A DNA stretch of 19,346 nt from CAYJWS01 sp964373925. GTDB taxonomy: Bacteria > Patescibacteriota > Patescibacteriia > Buchananbacterales > GWA2-38-13. Positions within the stretch are counted from its first letter, which is position 1, and every line of letters starts with the position of its first letter. The notes under the pieces are model-generated. The model did not search any database. It had not been told where the DNA came from and was given only the letters and a program-made list of their open reading frames with translations. The position numbers were made by a program, and so were the translations under genes. The stretch is taken from NCBI GenBank assembly GCA_964373925.1, contig CAYJWS010000018.1, positions 1 to 19,346 on the forward strand, written 5' to 3'. Shown here piece after piece: positions 7,328-14,318 of the stretch.

Positions 7328-7831
7328 ATAATTAAATTTCAATAGTCAAATCCCAAATCTCAAACAATATTGAAATGAATCAAATTCCAATAAATAAAAC
7401 AGCCGTTATTTATGATTTAGAAGAAAGGACTTTTCAGTTTGCTAAGAATGTTGCCTTTTATATTAAAAAATTACCAAAAATAATTTCGAATTTAGAACAC
7501 GGAAAGCAGGTAATTAGATCATCTGGATCAGTCGGCTCTAATTATATTGAAGCCAATGAAGCATTGGGAAAAAAAGATTTTGCCATGAGGATAAGAATAT
7601 CTCGCAAAGAAGCAAAAGAATCAGCTTTCTGGTTAAGGTTAATAATAGAAATAAATTCTGAAGAATATCAAGAAGAAGGAAAAAAACTCCTTCAAGAAGC
7701 CACGGAATTAAAAAAGATATTTTCATCAATTTTAGAAAAAACAAAGTAAGTTTCTATTATTTATTTTTAAATATTGGAATTTATTTATTATTTGGAATTT
7801 GTTGTTTGGGGTTTTAAAATTAATAAAATTT
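7328..7831. mobile_element. Possible IVP cassette with degenerate inverted flanks
   Basis: The four-helix-bundle gene is bracketed by A/T-rich flanks that are roughly inverted relative to each other. On the left are CAAATCCCAAATCTCAAACA and AAATTCCAATA. On the right are ATTGGAATTTATTTATTATT and GGAATTTGTTGTTTGGGG. Such AATTCCAA-type flanks around IVP genes are common in draft genomes of many phyla. The boundaries are approximate, and no transposase or target duplication is visible. Confidence 0.4.
7375..7749 (+). CDS. Four helix bundle protein (23S rRNA intervening-sequence protein family)
   Basis: This 124-residue, all-helical protein has the family signature: a first helix around YDLEERTFQFAKNVAFYI, the loop QVIRSSGSVGSNYIEANEA (residues 42-60), then the DFAMRIRISRKEAKESAFWL helix and a Lys/Glu-rich last helix. 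Length and motif order fit the IVP / S23 family (TIGR02436 type). The family was named from ORFs in 23S rRNA intervening sequences, but no rRNA lies in this window. Its biochemical function is not established; nucleic-acid binding has been suggested because of the basic surface. ATG7375 is the natural start (MNQIPINKTAVIYDLEER). The gene stands between surface-protein genes as an apparent insertion. GC is clearly lower than in the gene before it. Confidence 0.9.
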   Translation: MNQIPINKTAVIYDLEERTFQFAKNVAFYIKKLPKIISNLEHGKQVIRSSGSVGSNYIEANEALGKKDFAMRIRISRKEAKESAFWLRLIIEINSEEYQEEGKKLLQEATELKKIFSSILEKTK

Positions 7832-8134
7832 ATGGAAGAAATATTCAACTATGCTATTCTTTTTTTCTCGCTTATTGCCATTGCCATAACTTCCGGAGTG
7901 GTGTGGCGCGTTGAACAGAAGCTTGATATGAGCTATAAATTTTTTTTGATAGCACTCATTATTTTTACGATAGGAGTAGTTTTAGATATATTAGAATGGT
8001 ATTCGTTTGTCCCGCATTGGCAGTGGCAAAAAATCATTAAAGCGCTTTTTATCATATTTTTTAGCATTGGGATATTTGAGATGCGCTCGCTTATTATCGG
8101 GATTGAAGAGAAAGATAAGGCGCGGCGCGAATAA
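7832..8134 (+). CDS. Small three-TM membrane protein of unknown function
   Basis: Starting at ATG7832 this encodes about 100 residues with three hydrophobic segments (FNYAILFFSLIAIAITSGVV; FFLIALIIFTIGVVLDIL; IIKALFIIFFSIGIFEMRSL) and a charged C-terminus (EEKDKARRE). The frame is open up to 7799, but those codons lie in the right flank of the IVP cassette, so the start MEEIFNYAIL is preferred. No Shine-Dalgarno sequence is present. I do not recognise the family. The aromatic/Trp-rich loop EWYSFVPHWQWQ between TM2 and TM3 is distinctive. It lies among surface-protein genes, so an envelope role is possible, but nothing in it shows a reaction. Confidence 0.6.
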   Translation: MEEIFNYAILFFSLIAIAITSGVVWRVEQKLDMSYKFFLIALIIFTIGVVLDILEWYSFVPHWQWQKIIKALFIIFFSIGIFEMRSLIIGIEEKDKARRE

Positions 8135-8186
8135 ATGGGGTTTTTTTAGGACTTATGCCTTTGGGAAAATGTAGTCTTCGATCCCG

Positions 8187-8228
8187 GTCGAGAAGCTATA
8201 CTTTGCCTTAATCACGAGGCTTCTCGAC
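8187..8228. repeat. 10-bp perfect inverted repeat
   Basis: GTCGAGAAGC (8187-8196) and GCTTCTCGAC (8219-8228) pair perfectly around 22 bases. No T tract follows, so it is a hairpin repeat rather than a clear terminator for the small membrane-protein gene. Confidence 0.7.
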
Positions 8229-8299
8229 TACGCTTGCGCTACGCTCGAAGGGTAAAAATCGAGTCCGTAAGTTTTAATTTACGACAAATTCTTTTTTTA

Positions 8300-8308
8300 T
8301 GGTATAAT
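8300..8308 (+). promoter_or_regulatory. Extended -10 promoter (TGGTATAAT)
   Basis: This is the same nine-base extended -10 as at 1105-1113, preceded by a T-rich run. No good -35 is visible at 17 bases. Transcription from here would give a leader of almost 500 bases, with two strong hairpins, before the surface-protein gene at 8803. Confidence 0.5.
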
Positions 8309-8384
8309 AAAAATATAGTTATTTAGGAAGAGTGTATGTAAATTTTGAGTTACAAAACTTTTATTTAGTCATTAGACCTATTTT

Positions 8385-8484
8385 TTGGTCATCCCGAATT
8401 CATTTCGGGATCCCCTCGCACGGTGCAACTGGTCAGGGGATCCCTCGCAGGGCTCGGGATGACCGCGGCGGTCAGATTGCTTCG
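8385..8484 (+). repeat. 100-bp structured repeat, copy 1 (identical to 10123-10222)
   Basis: These 100 bases are identical to 10123-10222. The core is closed by GGTCATCCCGA (8387-8397) and TCGGGATGACC (8454-8464), a perfect 11-bp terminal inverted repeat. Inside lie nested pairs GGATCCCCT/AGGGGATCC and TCCCGA/TCGGGA, so the RNA could fold into a branched structure. Confidence 0.9.
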
Positions 8485-8496
8485 CCGGGTTCGCCT

Positions 8497-8533
8497 TTCG
8501 ACAATACTCAAGGCGACCCTGAGTATGGTCGAA
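8497..8533. repeat. 14-bp inverted repeat
   Basis: TTCGACAATACTCA (8497-8510) pairs with TGAGTATGGTCGAA (8520-8533) except for one position. It abuts the structured repeat and is absent from the second copy at 10.1 kb. Confidence 0.7.
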
Positions 8534-8802
8534 TGGGTCGCAATGACGAAGTAAGAATTTTGTAATTTAAGATATACAAGACAAAAAACCAAAATATAAA
8601 ACAAAAACCAAACACCAAAAAATAAAAAGTTGTTATGTTTAGTGTTTGTTTTTTTATTCCCCTCCGCCGATATCCCATAGCTCGAAAAGAATGAAAATGA
8701 AGGAAATTTTCCGAAGCCGAAGTGTTATGGAAAGGCAAGCTACGGGGAATGACAACCATTATTAAGATATATTGTGTTTCATTTTCCATAAAGCCGGTGT
8801 TT

Positions 8803-10107
8803 ATGCATTTTTATAAAGATTCTTTCCACCATATATCAAGGCGCTTGGAGATATTGAGGGCGGCAGTAATTATTCTTATTGTTCTTTTCATAACATTTCT
8901 TGCTTTGTATGTTTTTATCGCTGGACCGGAAGTTTTTCAAAGCAGGGCTGCTAATATTCTGGCAGCTTTGGAAATATGCCCGACAACAGGATGCGTTTCG
9001 CCTCCTGTCATAACATCGGAACCTACAGTGACGCAGACTCCCGGCGGAGTCACGGGACCGCTTCCCGGGCTCATTGTCGGCCCTATTACGCAAAAAGATA
9101 TTTTTGCAATTCCCGAAGAGGGCATTAAGCCCTATATTACAATAATTTCGGTGGGGGGAGAGGATGCGGTGCCGGGCGTGCTCTTGCAAACATATTCGCG
9201 CGAGCCTGAAATTGTCGGAGTTACGAACCTGGCGCGTGCCGCAATATTTTTGGAATTTAAGGGTTTTGAAAAAAGAATATTCACAATATTTGCCGACTCT
9301 CAAGGAAATTGGAAATTTTTTACGCCCTTGAATTTGGGTTTGGGCGACCAAACGTTTTTTGCAACCGCGGTAAGCCCCTTCAATCCCTATTTTCGCGCGC
9401 AAGAAGAATTTCATTTTAGGATTATCCCGATCCCAAAAGGAACCCCAACGCCTCTCATACGTCCGCATCCAGCGGAGGTGTTCGAGAGAGAGCCAGCACA
9501 AGACGAAGAAAAGCCCAGAAGATCGCCAAAAGAAGGGATAATGCCTTTGAATATCGCCCCCACAAAACCTGACTTTACGCTGCCCCAAAAAAATCTTTTC
9601 AGCCTGCGTCTTGAAGTGTCGCCTTTTTCAAAAATCGTTTACCCGGGGGATTTCGTAGAGGTAAAAACCGATATTCTCCGCATCGCGCCCATTATCGTGG
9701 GAGAAGAAAAACATCCGTTGCGCGTATATATTTTGAACCCCAAGTTAGAAAAGATTTTTGAAAAGACAAGGAGCGTAAAAATTGACGCATCCGCCACCCT
9801 ACAAACACGATATATAACATCACCCCGGCTTCCGCATGGAATATATGGGATAGTGGCAGAGCTTTCGGATGAAAACATATCGTACATAACAACGGACACG
9901 TTTGAAGTGGTGGAAAAAGTTTTATTCCATCTCCCAGGAATTATCATCACGACGCGGGATGTTTCGGATGTTATTTTTCAGATACTATTGATCCTTTTCG
10001 TTTTACTTGTTATTTTTTTCATCTTACTGTTATATGAACGCAAAAAAAGCAAAAAATCCGCGCATATAAACGAATGGGATTTGTTTAAAGATAAAGATAT
10101 AATGTAA
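8803..10107 (+). CDS. Two-TM Ig-like surface protein, paralog A
   Basis: From ATG8803 this encodes 434 residues; the frame is open to 8722, but the extra 27 codons overlap the preceding palindromic repeat. Numbered from 8722, it has TM1 at 45-68, a Thr/Pro-rich segment with two Cys (86, 91), a first beta domain (118-236; PLPGLIVGPITQ, TYSREPE, FADSQGNW, NPYFRAQEEF), a charged Pro-rich linker (240-290), a second beta domain (293-398; SLRLEVSPFSK, ISYITTDTFEV), TM2 at 416-437 and a short basic cytoplasmic tail. Both beta domains look Ig-like, although no named family is certain. It is clearly paralogous to the next gene, which repeats the same motifs in the same order. Probably an envelope-anchored structural or adhesion protein. 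No catalytic motif is seen. Confidence 0.75.
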   Translation: MHFYKDSFHHISRRLEILRAAVIILIVLFITFLALYVFIAGPEVFQSRAANILAALEICPTTGCVSPPVITSEPTVTQTPGGVTGPLPGLIVGPITQKDIFAIPEEGIKPYITIISVGGEDAVPGVLLQTYSREPEIVGVTNLARAAIFLEFKGFEKRIFTIFADSQGNWKFFTPLNLGLGDQTFFATAVSPFNPYFRAQEEFHFRIIPIPKGTPTPLIRPHPAEVFEREPAQDEEKPRRSPKEGIMPLNIAPTKPDFTLPQKNLFSLRLEVSPFSKIVYPGDFVEVKTDILRIAPIIVGEEKHPLRVYILNPKLEKIFEKTRSVKIDASATLQTRYITSPRLPHGIYGIVAELSDENISYITTDTFEVVEKVLFHLPGIIITTRDVSDVIFQILLILFVLLVIFFILLLYERKKSKKSAHINEWDLFKDKDIM

Positions 10108-10122
10108 GATAGTTGTGTTTCA

Positions 10123-10222
10123 TTGGTCATCCCGAATTCATTTCGGGATCCCCTCGCACGGTGCAACTGGTCAGGGGATCCCTCGCAGGGCTCGGGATGA
10201 CCGCGGCGGTCAGATTGCTTCG
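10123..10222 (+). repeat. 100-bp structured repeat, copy 2
   Basis: Identical over 100 bases to 8385-8484. The 11-bp terminal inverted repeats are at 10125-10135 and 10192-10202. It begins 15 bases after the stop of paralog A and lies about 160-260 bases upstream of paralog B. The tail continues with 'actcgcgatgac', as in the decayed repeat at the start of the window. Confidence 0.9.
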
Positions 10223-10315
10223 TCGGACTCGCGATGACAAAAAATAATAACGCCATTGACAAAAAGAGAGGGGTGTGAGACAAACGCAAGAGAGAATAAA
10301 ACAAAAATAAACACA

Positions 10316-10355
10316 AAAATCAAAAAAAGAATTTTTATTTCTTATTTTTGATTTT
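10316..10355 (+). other. A/T-rich hairpin just before paralog B
   Basis: An AAAATC-plus-A-run arm (10316-10331) pairs with a T-run-plus-GATTTT arm (10338-10355), apart from a small bulge. It ends two bases before ATG10358, so an initiation site there would be crowded by the stem. This favours ATG10385 as the start. It might also be an imported A-rich flank with no function. Confidence 0.4.
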
Positions 10356-10384
10356 CGATGTTTTGCTGGAAAACAATTAGAAAA

Positions 10385-11704
10385 ATGCGAAAATATGCCG
10401 TTGTGTGCGTCATTTTTTTGCATTTTTTTGCTACTCCTCTTGTATTTTTGACGCGCGCGGCAACGGCGAATTTGCCACTTGAGCTTGCGGTGCTTCCTCC
10501 TGTGACTACTCCGGAGCCTGCGGCGCCATCAACCCCCACAAATCATGGAGGGACTCTTCCCGGGCTTATTGTTGGGCCCTATACACAAGAGACCATTTTT
10601 GTAGGTGGAGAATCCCAGATTCCTCCGTATGTTATTGTCATGGTTGTATCCGGACAAGATGTCATACAGGGTAAGCCCCTTTTTACCTATAGCAGGGAGC
10701 CGGAGTTTCTTGGAAAAACAAACTTGAAAAATGCCGTATTGTATCTGGAATATGACCACATGCAGGGAAAGATATTCACCACGTTTGCGGACCTTCAGGG
10801 GCGATGGCGTTTTGTCTCGCCCGTATATCTTGAAGTAGGATGGCATACGCTTTTTATGAACGCGTTAAGCTCGGTTAATCCGTATTTTCGCGCGTATAAT
10901 GCATTCCAATTTTATGTCGCGCCAATACCACAAGAAGGCGAGACCCCTCAAATTCCTCCGCAAGAGGATCAAATAATCATTCCGCCCATTACACAAAAGC
11001 CAGCTCCAAAATTTACGCCCATACAGAGTATTCCAACTCCGGAACAAAAACTTTATGTTAATGATAATCCAGAGGCGGCGGAGCCAAAAGATACAACTCA
11101 AGAAAAAATTCCCGGGACTTTGGGACGTATTCCTCCAAAAATCCCCTTAGAGCCTCCTACGCCCATAACAAGTACGAAAGAAACTTATGGAATCAGGCTT
11201 GAGGTCGCGCCACAATCAAAAACCATTCATTCGGGCGAGCAGGTACTTGTTGGGATCCGAGTTATCCCTCTGCCTCCTCAAGGTAGCGGAGATAAAGACG
11301 CAAGAGAAGTTGCGCTCATTTTTAGGGTGTATGATTCTGAAGGAAAAATTGTCTATGAAAAGATAGAAAAGAAAAATATCAAAGATAGTATAGATATAGA
11401 CAAGTATCTGCAGACAACGCCCATCACAAGGCCCGGAAAATACCTTGTTTCGCTAGAGATAGATGAGGGCGGAGTTGCATATATTTCAACGGATACATTT
11501 ACGGTTGAAGGAGGGGAGGGTGGCGGAAGTGAGGTGGTCATAGGAGGCGTGCGCTACGGACAAGAAAAACTTTTGAAAATTTTTCTTATAGGTTTTATAT
11601 TTTTGGTATTTTTTCTTATACTTTTTTTCCGGGAGTATTTTTTAAGCAAGCGTTCTGGAAAAATCAGAGACATTGACCTTAAGAGAGAAGGGTATATAAA
11701 ATAG
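10385..11704 (+). CDS. Two-TM Ig-like surface protein, paralog B
   Basis: 439 residues from ATG10385 (MRKYAVVCVIFLHFFAT); the frame can start at ATG10358, but that ATG abuts a hairpin and the internal start gives a standard signal peptide ending near TRAATA. The first beta domain carries TLPGLIVGPYTQ, TYSREPEFLGKTNL, TTFADLQGRW and NPYFRAYNAF. A long Pro-rich linker follows, then a second beta domain (YGIRLEVAPQSK, VAYISTDTFTVE), a Gly-rich hinge (GGEGGGSEVV) and a C-terminal TM (IFLIGFIFLVFFLILFF) with a basic tail. Motif order equals paralog A, so the pair arose by tandem duplication; the Pro linker and N-terminus differ most. A signal peptide in place of paralog A's retained span is possible. 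Likely a surface-exposed, membrane-anchored structural protein. Confidence 0.75.
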   Translation: MRKYAVVCVIFLHFFATPLVFLTRAATANLPLELAVLPPVTTPEPAAPSTPTNHGGTLPGLIVGPYTQETIFVGGESQIPPYVIVMVVSGQDVIQGKPLFTYSREPEFLGKTNLKNAVLYLEYDHMQGKIFTTFADLQGRWRFVSPVYLEVGWHTLFMNALSSVNPYFRAYNAFQFYVAPIPQEGETPQIPPQEDQIIIPPITQKPAPKFTPIQSIPTPEQKLYVNDNPEAAEPKDTTQEKIPGTLGRIPPKIPLEPPTPITSTKETYGIRLEVAPQSKTIHSGEQVLVGIRVIPLPPQGSGDKDAREVALIFRVYDSEGKIVYEKIEKKNIKDSIDIDKYLQTTPITRPGKYLVSLEIDEGGVAYISTDTFTVEGGEGGGSEVVIGGVRYGQEKLLKIFLIGFIFLVFFLILFFREYFLSKRSGKIRDIDLKREGYIK

Positions 11705-11717
11705 AAAAAATTTTACT

Positions 11718-11866
11718 AGAACCTATCTCAAAAATATTGTTTTTCTCTATTTTGTCATCCCCGACCCTGATCGGGGATCCAGAAAATCAGGTTATTCTAG
11801 CGGAACTGGATTCCCCCGAAAGCTTTCGGGGGAATAACAGTCAAATTATTTTTTGAGATAGATTCT
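11718..11866. mobile_element. MITE-like element, copy A
   Basis: A 149-bp element ends in 17-bp inverted repeats (AGAACCTATCTCAAAAA at 11718-11734; TTTTTGAGATAGATTCT at 11850-11866, one mismatch). Inside are a hairpin ATCCCCGA-6 nt-TCGGGGAT and a long perfect palindrome centred on AAGCTT (CCCCCGAAAGCTTTCGGGGG). It has no coding capacity. A second copy in the same orientation lies at 14169-14315. No target-site duplication is evident. Confidence 0.75.
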
Positions 11867-11892
11867 CGCTATAAAACCGTGACCTCCTCTCG

Positions 11893-11923
11893 CCCCTCCT
11901 CATTGAGGAGGGGAATTTTTTTT
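11893..11923 (+). terminator. Intrinsic terminator for the + strand block
   Basis: CCCCTCCTC (11893-11901) and GAGGAGGGG (11905-11913) form a perfect 9-bp stem with a 3-base loop, followed by AA and eight T's. It faces the + strand and closes the surface-protein block just before the convergent Wzy-like gene ends at 11930. On the minus strand it has no T tract after the stem. Confidence 0.8.
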
Positions 11924-11929
11924 AGTTAT

Positions 11930-14134
11930 TTACTGGATTTCCGAGGCTTTTTTTAGCATATTTTGAGCTTCCTGTAGATTTCCTGTGAGCTCGTAGAGCT
12001 CGCTGAGTTTTTGGTAATAAAGAGAGTTTTTGGGATAGAGAGCCAGAGCTTCCCTATAGAGCCTTATGGCGCGAGCGTACTTCTTTTTTTCAATAAAGGC
12101 TCCGCCCAAAAGGTGTATGTTTGAATTTCTGTAGATAAAATCCAAATCTTTTTTTCGGATAGAGGAAATTTCCTTTTCAGCATTTTCAAACTGATCAGTA
12201 AGAATATAGAGTATCGCCAGATTCCAGCGTGCTGGAAGAAAATCTTTATTTATTTCGAGCACTTGAGAAAAATATTTTTTTGCGTCTTCTGTTTTCTTTT
12301 GAGAAAATTTTATTTTGCCAAGCGTGAAATACGGCTGATAGCGTTTTGGCGAAATTGCAAGCGCCTCCAGCGCTCTTTTTTCCGCGAGGTACAAAAGCGC
12401 AGGATTGGCGGGCGACGCCACCTGCGCGAGATCCGCTTCAATCAATCGCGTCTGCGCGTCCATTGGATTCGCATCGTTCGCTTTTTCAAGCTCTGTGATT
12501 GCCAAAACAATAAGCTCGGCAAGAGGATCGATTTTTGGATTCTCTGATAACTTGCTATACACGTACCCTCCTAAGGTTTGCCGAAATTCTGGTGCATGTG
12601 GTGATGTTATAAAAAAAGCTTTTTGAAAATTTTTCGCGATTTTTTCGTTTGGAATGCCTTTTTTGAGGAATACGCGCGAGGCAAAGTACGCGGCGGAAAT
12701 TGGCGCGATATTTATAAAATATACAATTATTGTAAATGCAATGCACAGTGAAATGACATGCGATTTTTTCAATTTCTTTGGACGTGAAAAAAATGAATGG
12801 ATTTTTATTGAAATGTTTTGTAAAAAAATATTGCGGCGCTCCATGTTTTGGCTTTGAATGAATGACAGGACGATAAAAAAGAGCATAAGCGAACTTAGGG
12901 TGTCAAAAAGGAAAAAGCTATTTATAAAATATGAAACTAAAAGGGAAGCAAGGGTTATCTTTTGAGTTTTTGGCAAGGAGGTTTTCGCAATTTCTATGAA
13001 AGCGAAGATAAGTATCGCAAGATACGCGCACACGCCGAACAATCCGTTGGCAACAAGAATTTCTATGACAGTGTTGTGCGCGCGGTCGTACCACGTGAAC
13101 GAACCGGAATCTCTGACAATATCCGAATTAAAATATTTATCAAATACATAGGAGAAGTTTTCATTTCCATATCCAAAAAATGGTTTTTCCATGAATGCTT
13201 GTAAGCCGATATTCCAGCTTATTACCCTGTTTTGTATGGTGATGTCGTTTTTGGGGTAGTAGAGAAGTTTTTTGGCAATGCTGTTTTCTGGCGAGAGAAT
13301 AAAGACAAGAAATACGATGCATGCAAGAAAAAAAATTATTCTTCCCATATATCGCCGCAGTATGCGATTTGGATGCGAGAACGCATAGAGAAGGAAAAAA
13401 AACGCTACGCCACAGGCTAAAGCAAGGGTACTACCGCGATTTTCAGTTTTATACAGAGAGATTACTCCTAAAAGTATGGCAACGCATGAGAGTATGGCAA
13501 AGAAAGTTTCGGACGAAAGTTTTTTTACCCTTTTTGCCATGGTGTCTTGAATGAAGTAAAGACACACCCAAATATTCAAGATGGCGAACATGGCAAAGTA
13601 CGCAGGGTTGCCAAATGTGCCGCTTGGCCGCGCGCTCCCAAACATTTTTACCAATGGCAGTTTAAGGACTTGGCCGAACGCGAGCGTGTTTTCAATAAAA
13701 AAAATAACCACCAAAAATTTTAAAATATTTTTCCATTCCTCTTTTTGCGTTATTACCGAAGAGAGAACTATAAAAAACATTCCAAGGTGGATGAGGGTGA
13801 TTATTCCTTCTCCTCTCATAATAGTGCTCCAAAAGCTTCTATACACGTTTTCTCCAAGCAAGCTTGTGGCGGTAGCGATTGTAATAAATAAGAAAATAAT
13901 TGAAGCAAGAGGAGTTATTTTCGGAGCATACCGCGGCTCAATGGCTGCAAGAGCGATATAGAGGATAAAAATTATTTCCACTATAATCCTGAAAAAAATG
14001 ATTTTTGGAAACACAAAGGGATATATGACTTGATCCCAAAATATAAGCGGAGTAAGAAGCGCGGCATACAGGCCGGTTTTTATTATTTTTAAGAGAATGC
14101 TATGCGGATTGGACAATGGCATTGTGAGATGCAT
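11930..14134 (-). CDS. Wzy/O-antigen ligase-like membrane protein with C-terminal TPRs
   Basis: 734 residues. The N-terminal ~425 residues form about 10-12 TM segments with a large loop between about 285 and 355. That loop region carries the Wzy_C signature ending in RAHNTVIEILVANGLFG (His353). ENRGSTLAL (Arg233) matches the conserved Arg-Gly motif of O-antigen ligases and polymerases. A further TM lies at 460-482, then TPR-like helical repeats from about 495 to the end (ALLYLAEKRALEALAISPKR, YARAIRLYREALALYPKN, NLQEAQNMLKKA). Enzymes of this superfamily polymerise or transfer undecaprenyl-linked glycans outside the membrane; TPR-tailed members are often linked to protein glycosylation or exopolysaccharide. 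Substrate is unknown. Met5 is an alternative start. No glycosyltransferase neighbours are present. MITE-like copies lie on both sides. Confidence 0.85.
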   Translation of the reverse strand: MHLTMPLSNPHSILLKIIKTGLYAALLTPLIFWDQVIYPFVFPKIIFFRIIVEIIFILYIALAAIEPRYAPKITPLASIIFLFITIATATSLLGENVYRSFWSTIMRGEGIITLIHLGMFFIVLSSVITQKEEWKNILKFLVVIFFIENTLAFGQVLKLPLVKMFGSARPSGTFGNPAYFAMFAILNIWVCLYFIQDTMAKRVKKLSSETFFAILSCVAILLGVISLYKTENRGSTLALACGVAFFFLLYAFSHPNRILRRYMGRIIFFLACIVFLVFILSPENSIAKKLLYYPKNDITIQNRVISWNIGLQAFMEKPFFGYGNENFSYVFDKYFNSDIVRDSGSFTWYDRAHNTVIEILVANGLFGVCAYLAILIFAFIEIAKTSLPKTQKITLASLLVSYFINSFFLFDTLSSLMLFFIVLSFIQSQNMERRNIFLQNISIKIHSFFSRPKKLKKSHVISLCIAFTIIVYFINIAPISAAYFASRVFLKKGIPNEKIAKNFQKAFFITSPHAPEFRQTLGGYVYSKLSENPKIDPLAELIVLAITELEKANDANPMDAQTRLIEADLAQVASPANPALLYLAEKRALEALAISPKRYQPYFTLGKIKFSQKKTEDAKKYFSQVLEINKDFLPARWNLAILYILTDQFENAEKEISSIRKKDLDFIYRNSNIHLLGGAFIEKKKYARAIRLYREALALYPKNSLYYQKLSELYELTGNLQEAQNMLKKASEIQ

Positions 14135-14168
14135 TAGATTGCCTTAGATGTGTGTACTATTTTGATTC

Positions 14169-14315
14169 GAATCTATCTTAAAAATATTACTTTTTTCTAT
14201 TGTGTCATCCCCGACCCTGATCGGGGATCCAAGAAGTAGACTTATTTTAGTGAAACTGGATTCCCCCGAAAGCTTTCGGGGGAATGACAGTTAAATTATT
14301 TTTGAGATAGGTTCT
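14169..14315. mobile_element. MITE-like element, copy B
   Basis: A 147-bp relative of 11718-11866 in the same orientation, with ends GAATCTATCTTAAAAA and TTTTTGAGATAGGTTC. It has the same ATCCCCGA hairpin and the same AAGCTT-centred palindrome; the middle differs slightly. Its right end lies three bases from the RNase J stop codon, so it sits in the 3' end of that transcript. The two copies bracket the Wzy-like gene. Confidence 0.75.
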
Positions 14316-14318
14316 CGT

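Larger units (their letters stand above)
8135..8802. other. Long repeat-rich intergenic region with promoter
   Basis: I see no convincing gene in these ~670 bases; short open frames here translate repeat sequence. In order it holds a 10-bp inverted repeat (8187-8228), an extended -10 promoter (8300-8308), the 100-bp structured repeat (8385-8484), another inverted repeat (8497-8533) and A-rich imperfect repeats (8575-8650, CAAACAC...GTGTTTG). A palindromic element then starts with ATTCCCC near 8657 and ends with GGGGAATGAC at about 8750. Confidence 0.6.

Noticed and set aside
8332..8565. 77-codon + strand open frame
   Set aside because: It translates the palindromic repeats (8385-8533) and has no ribosome site or protein-like composition.
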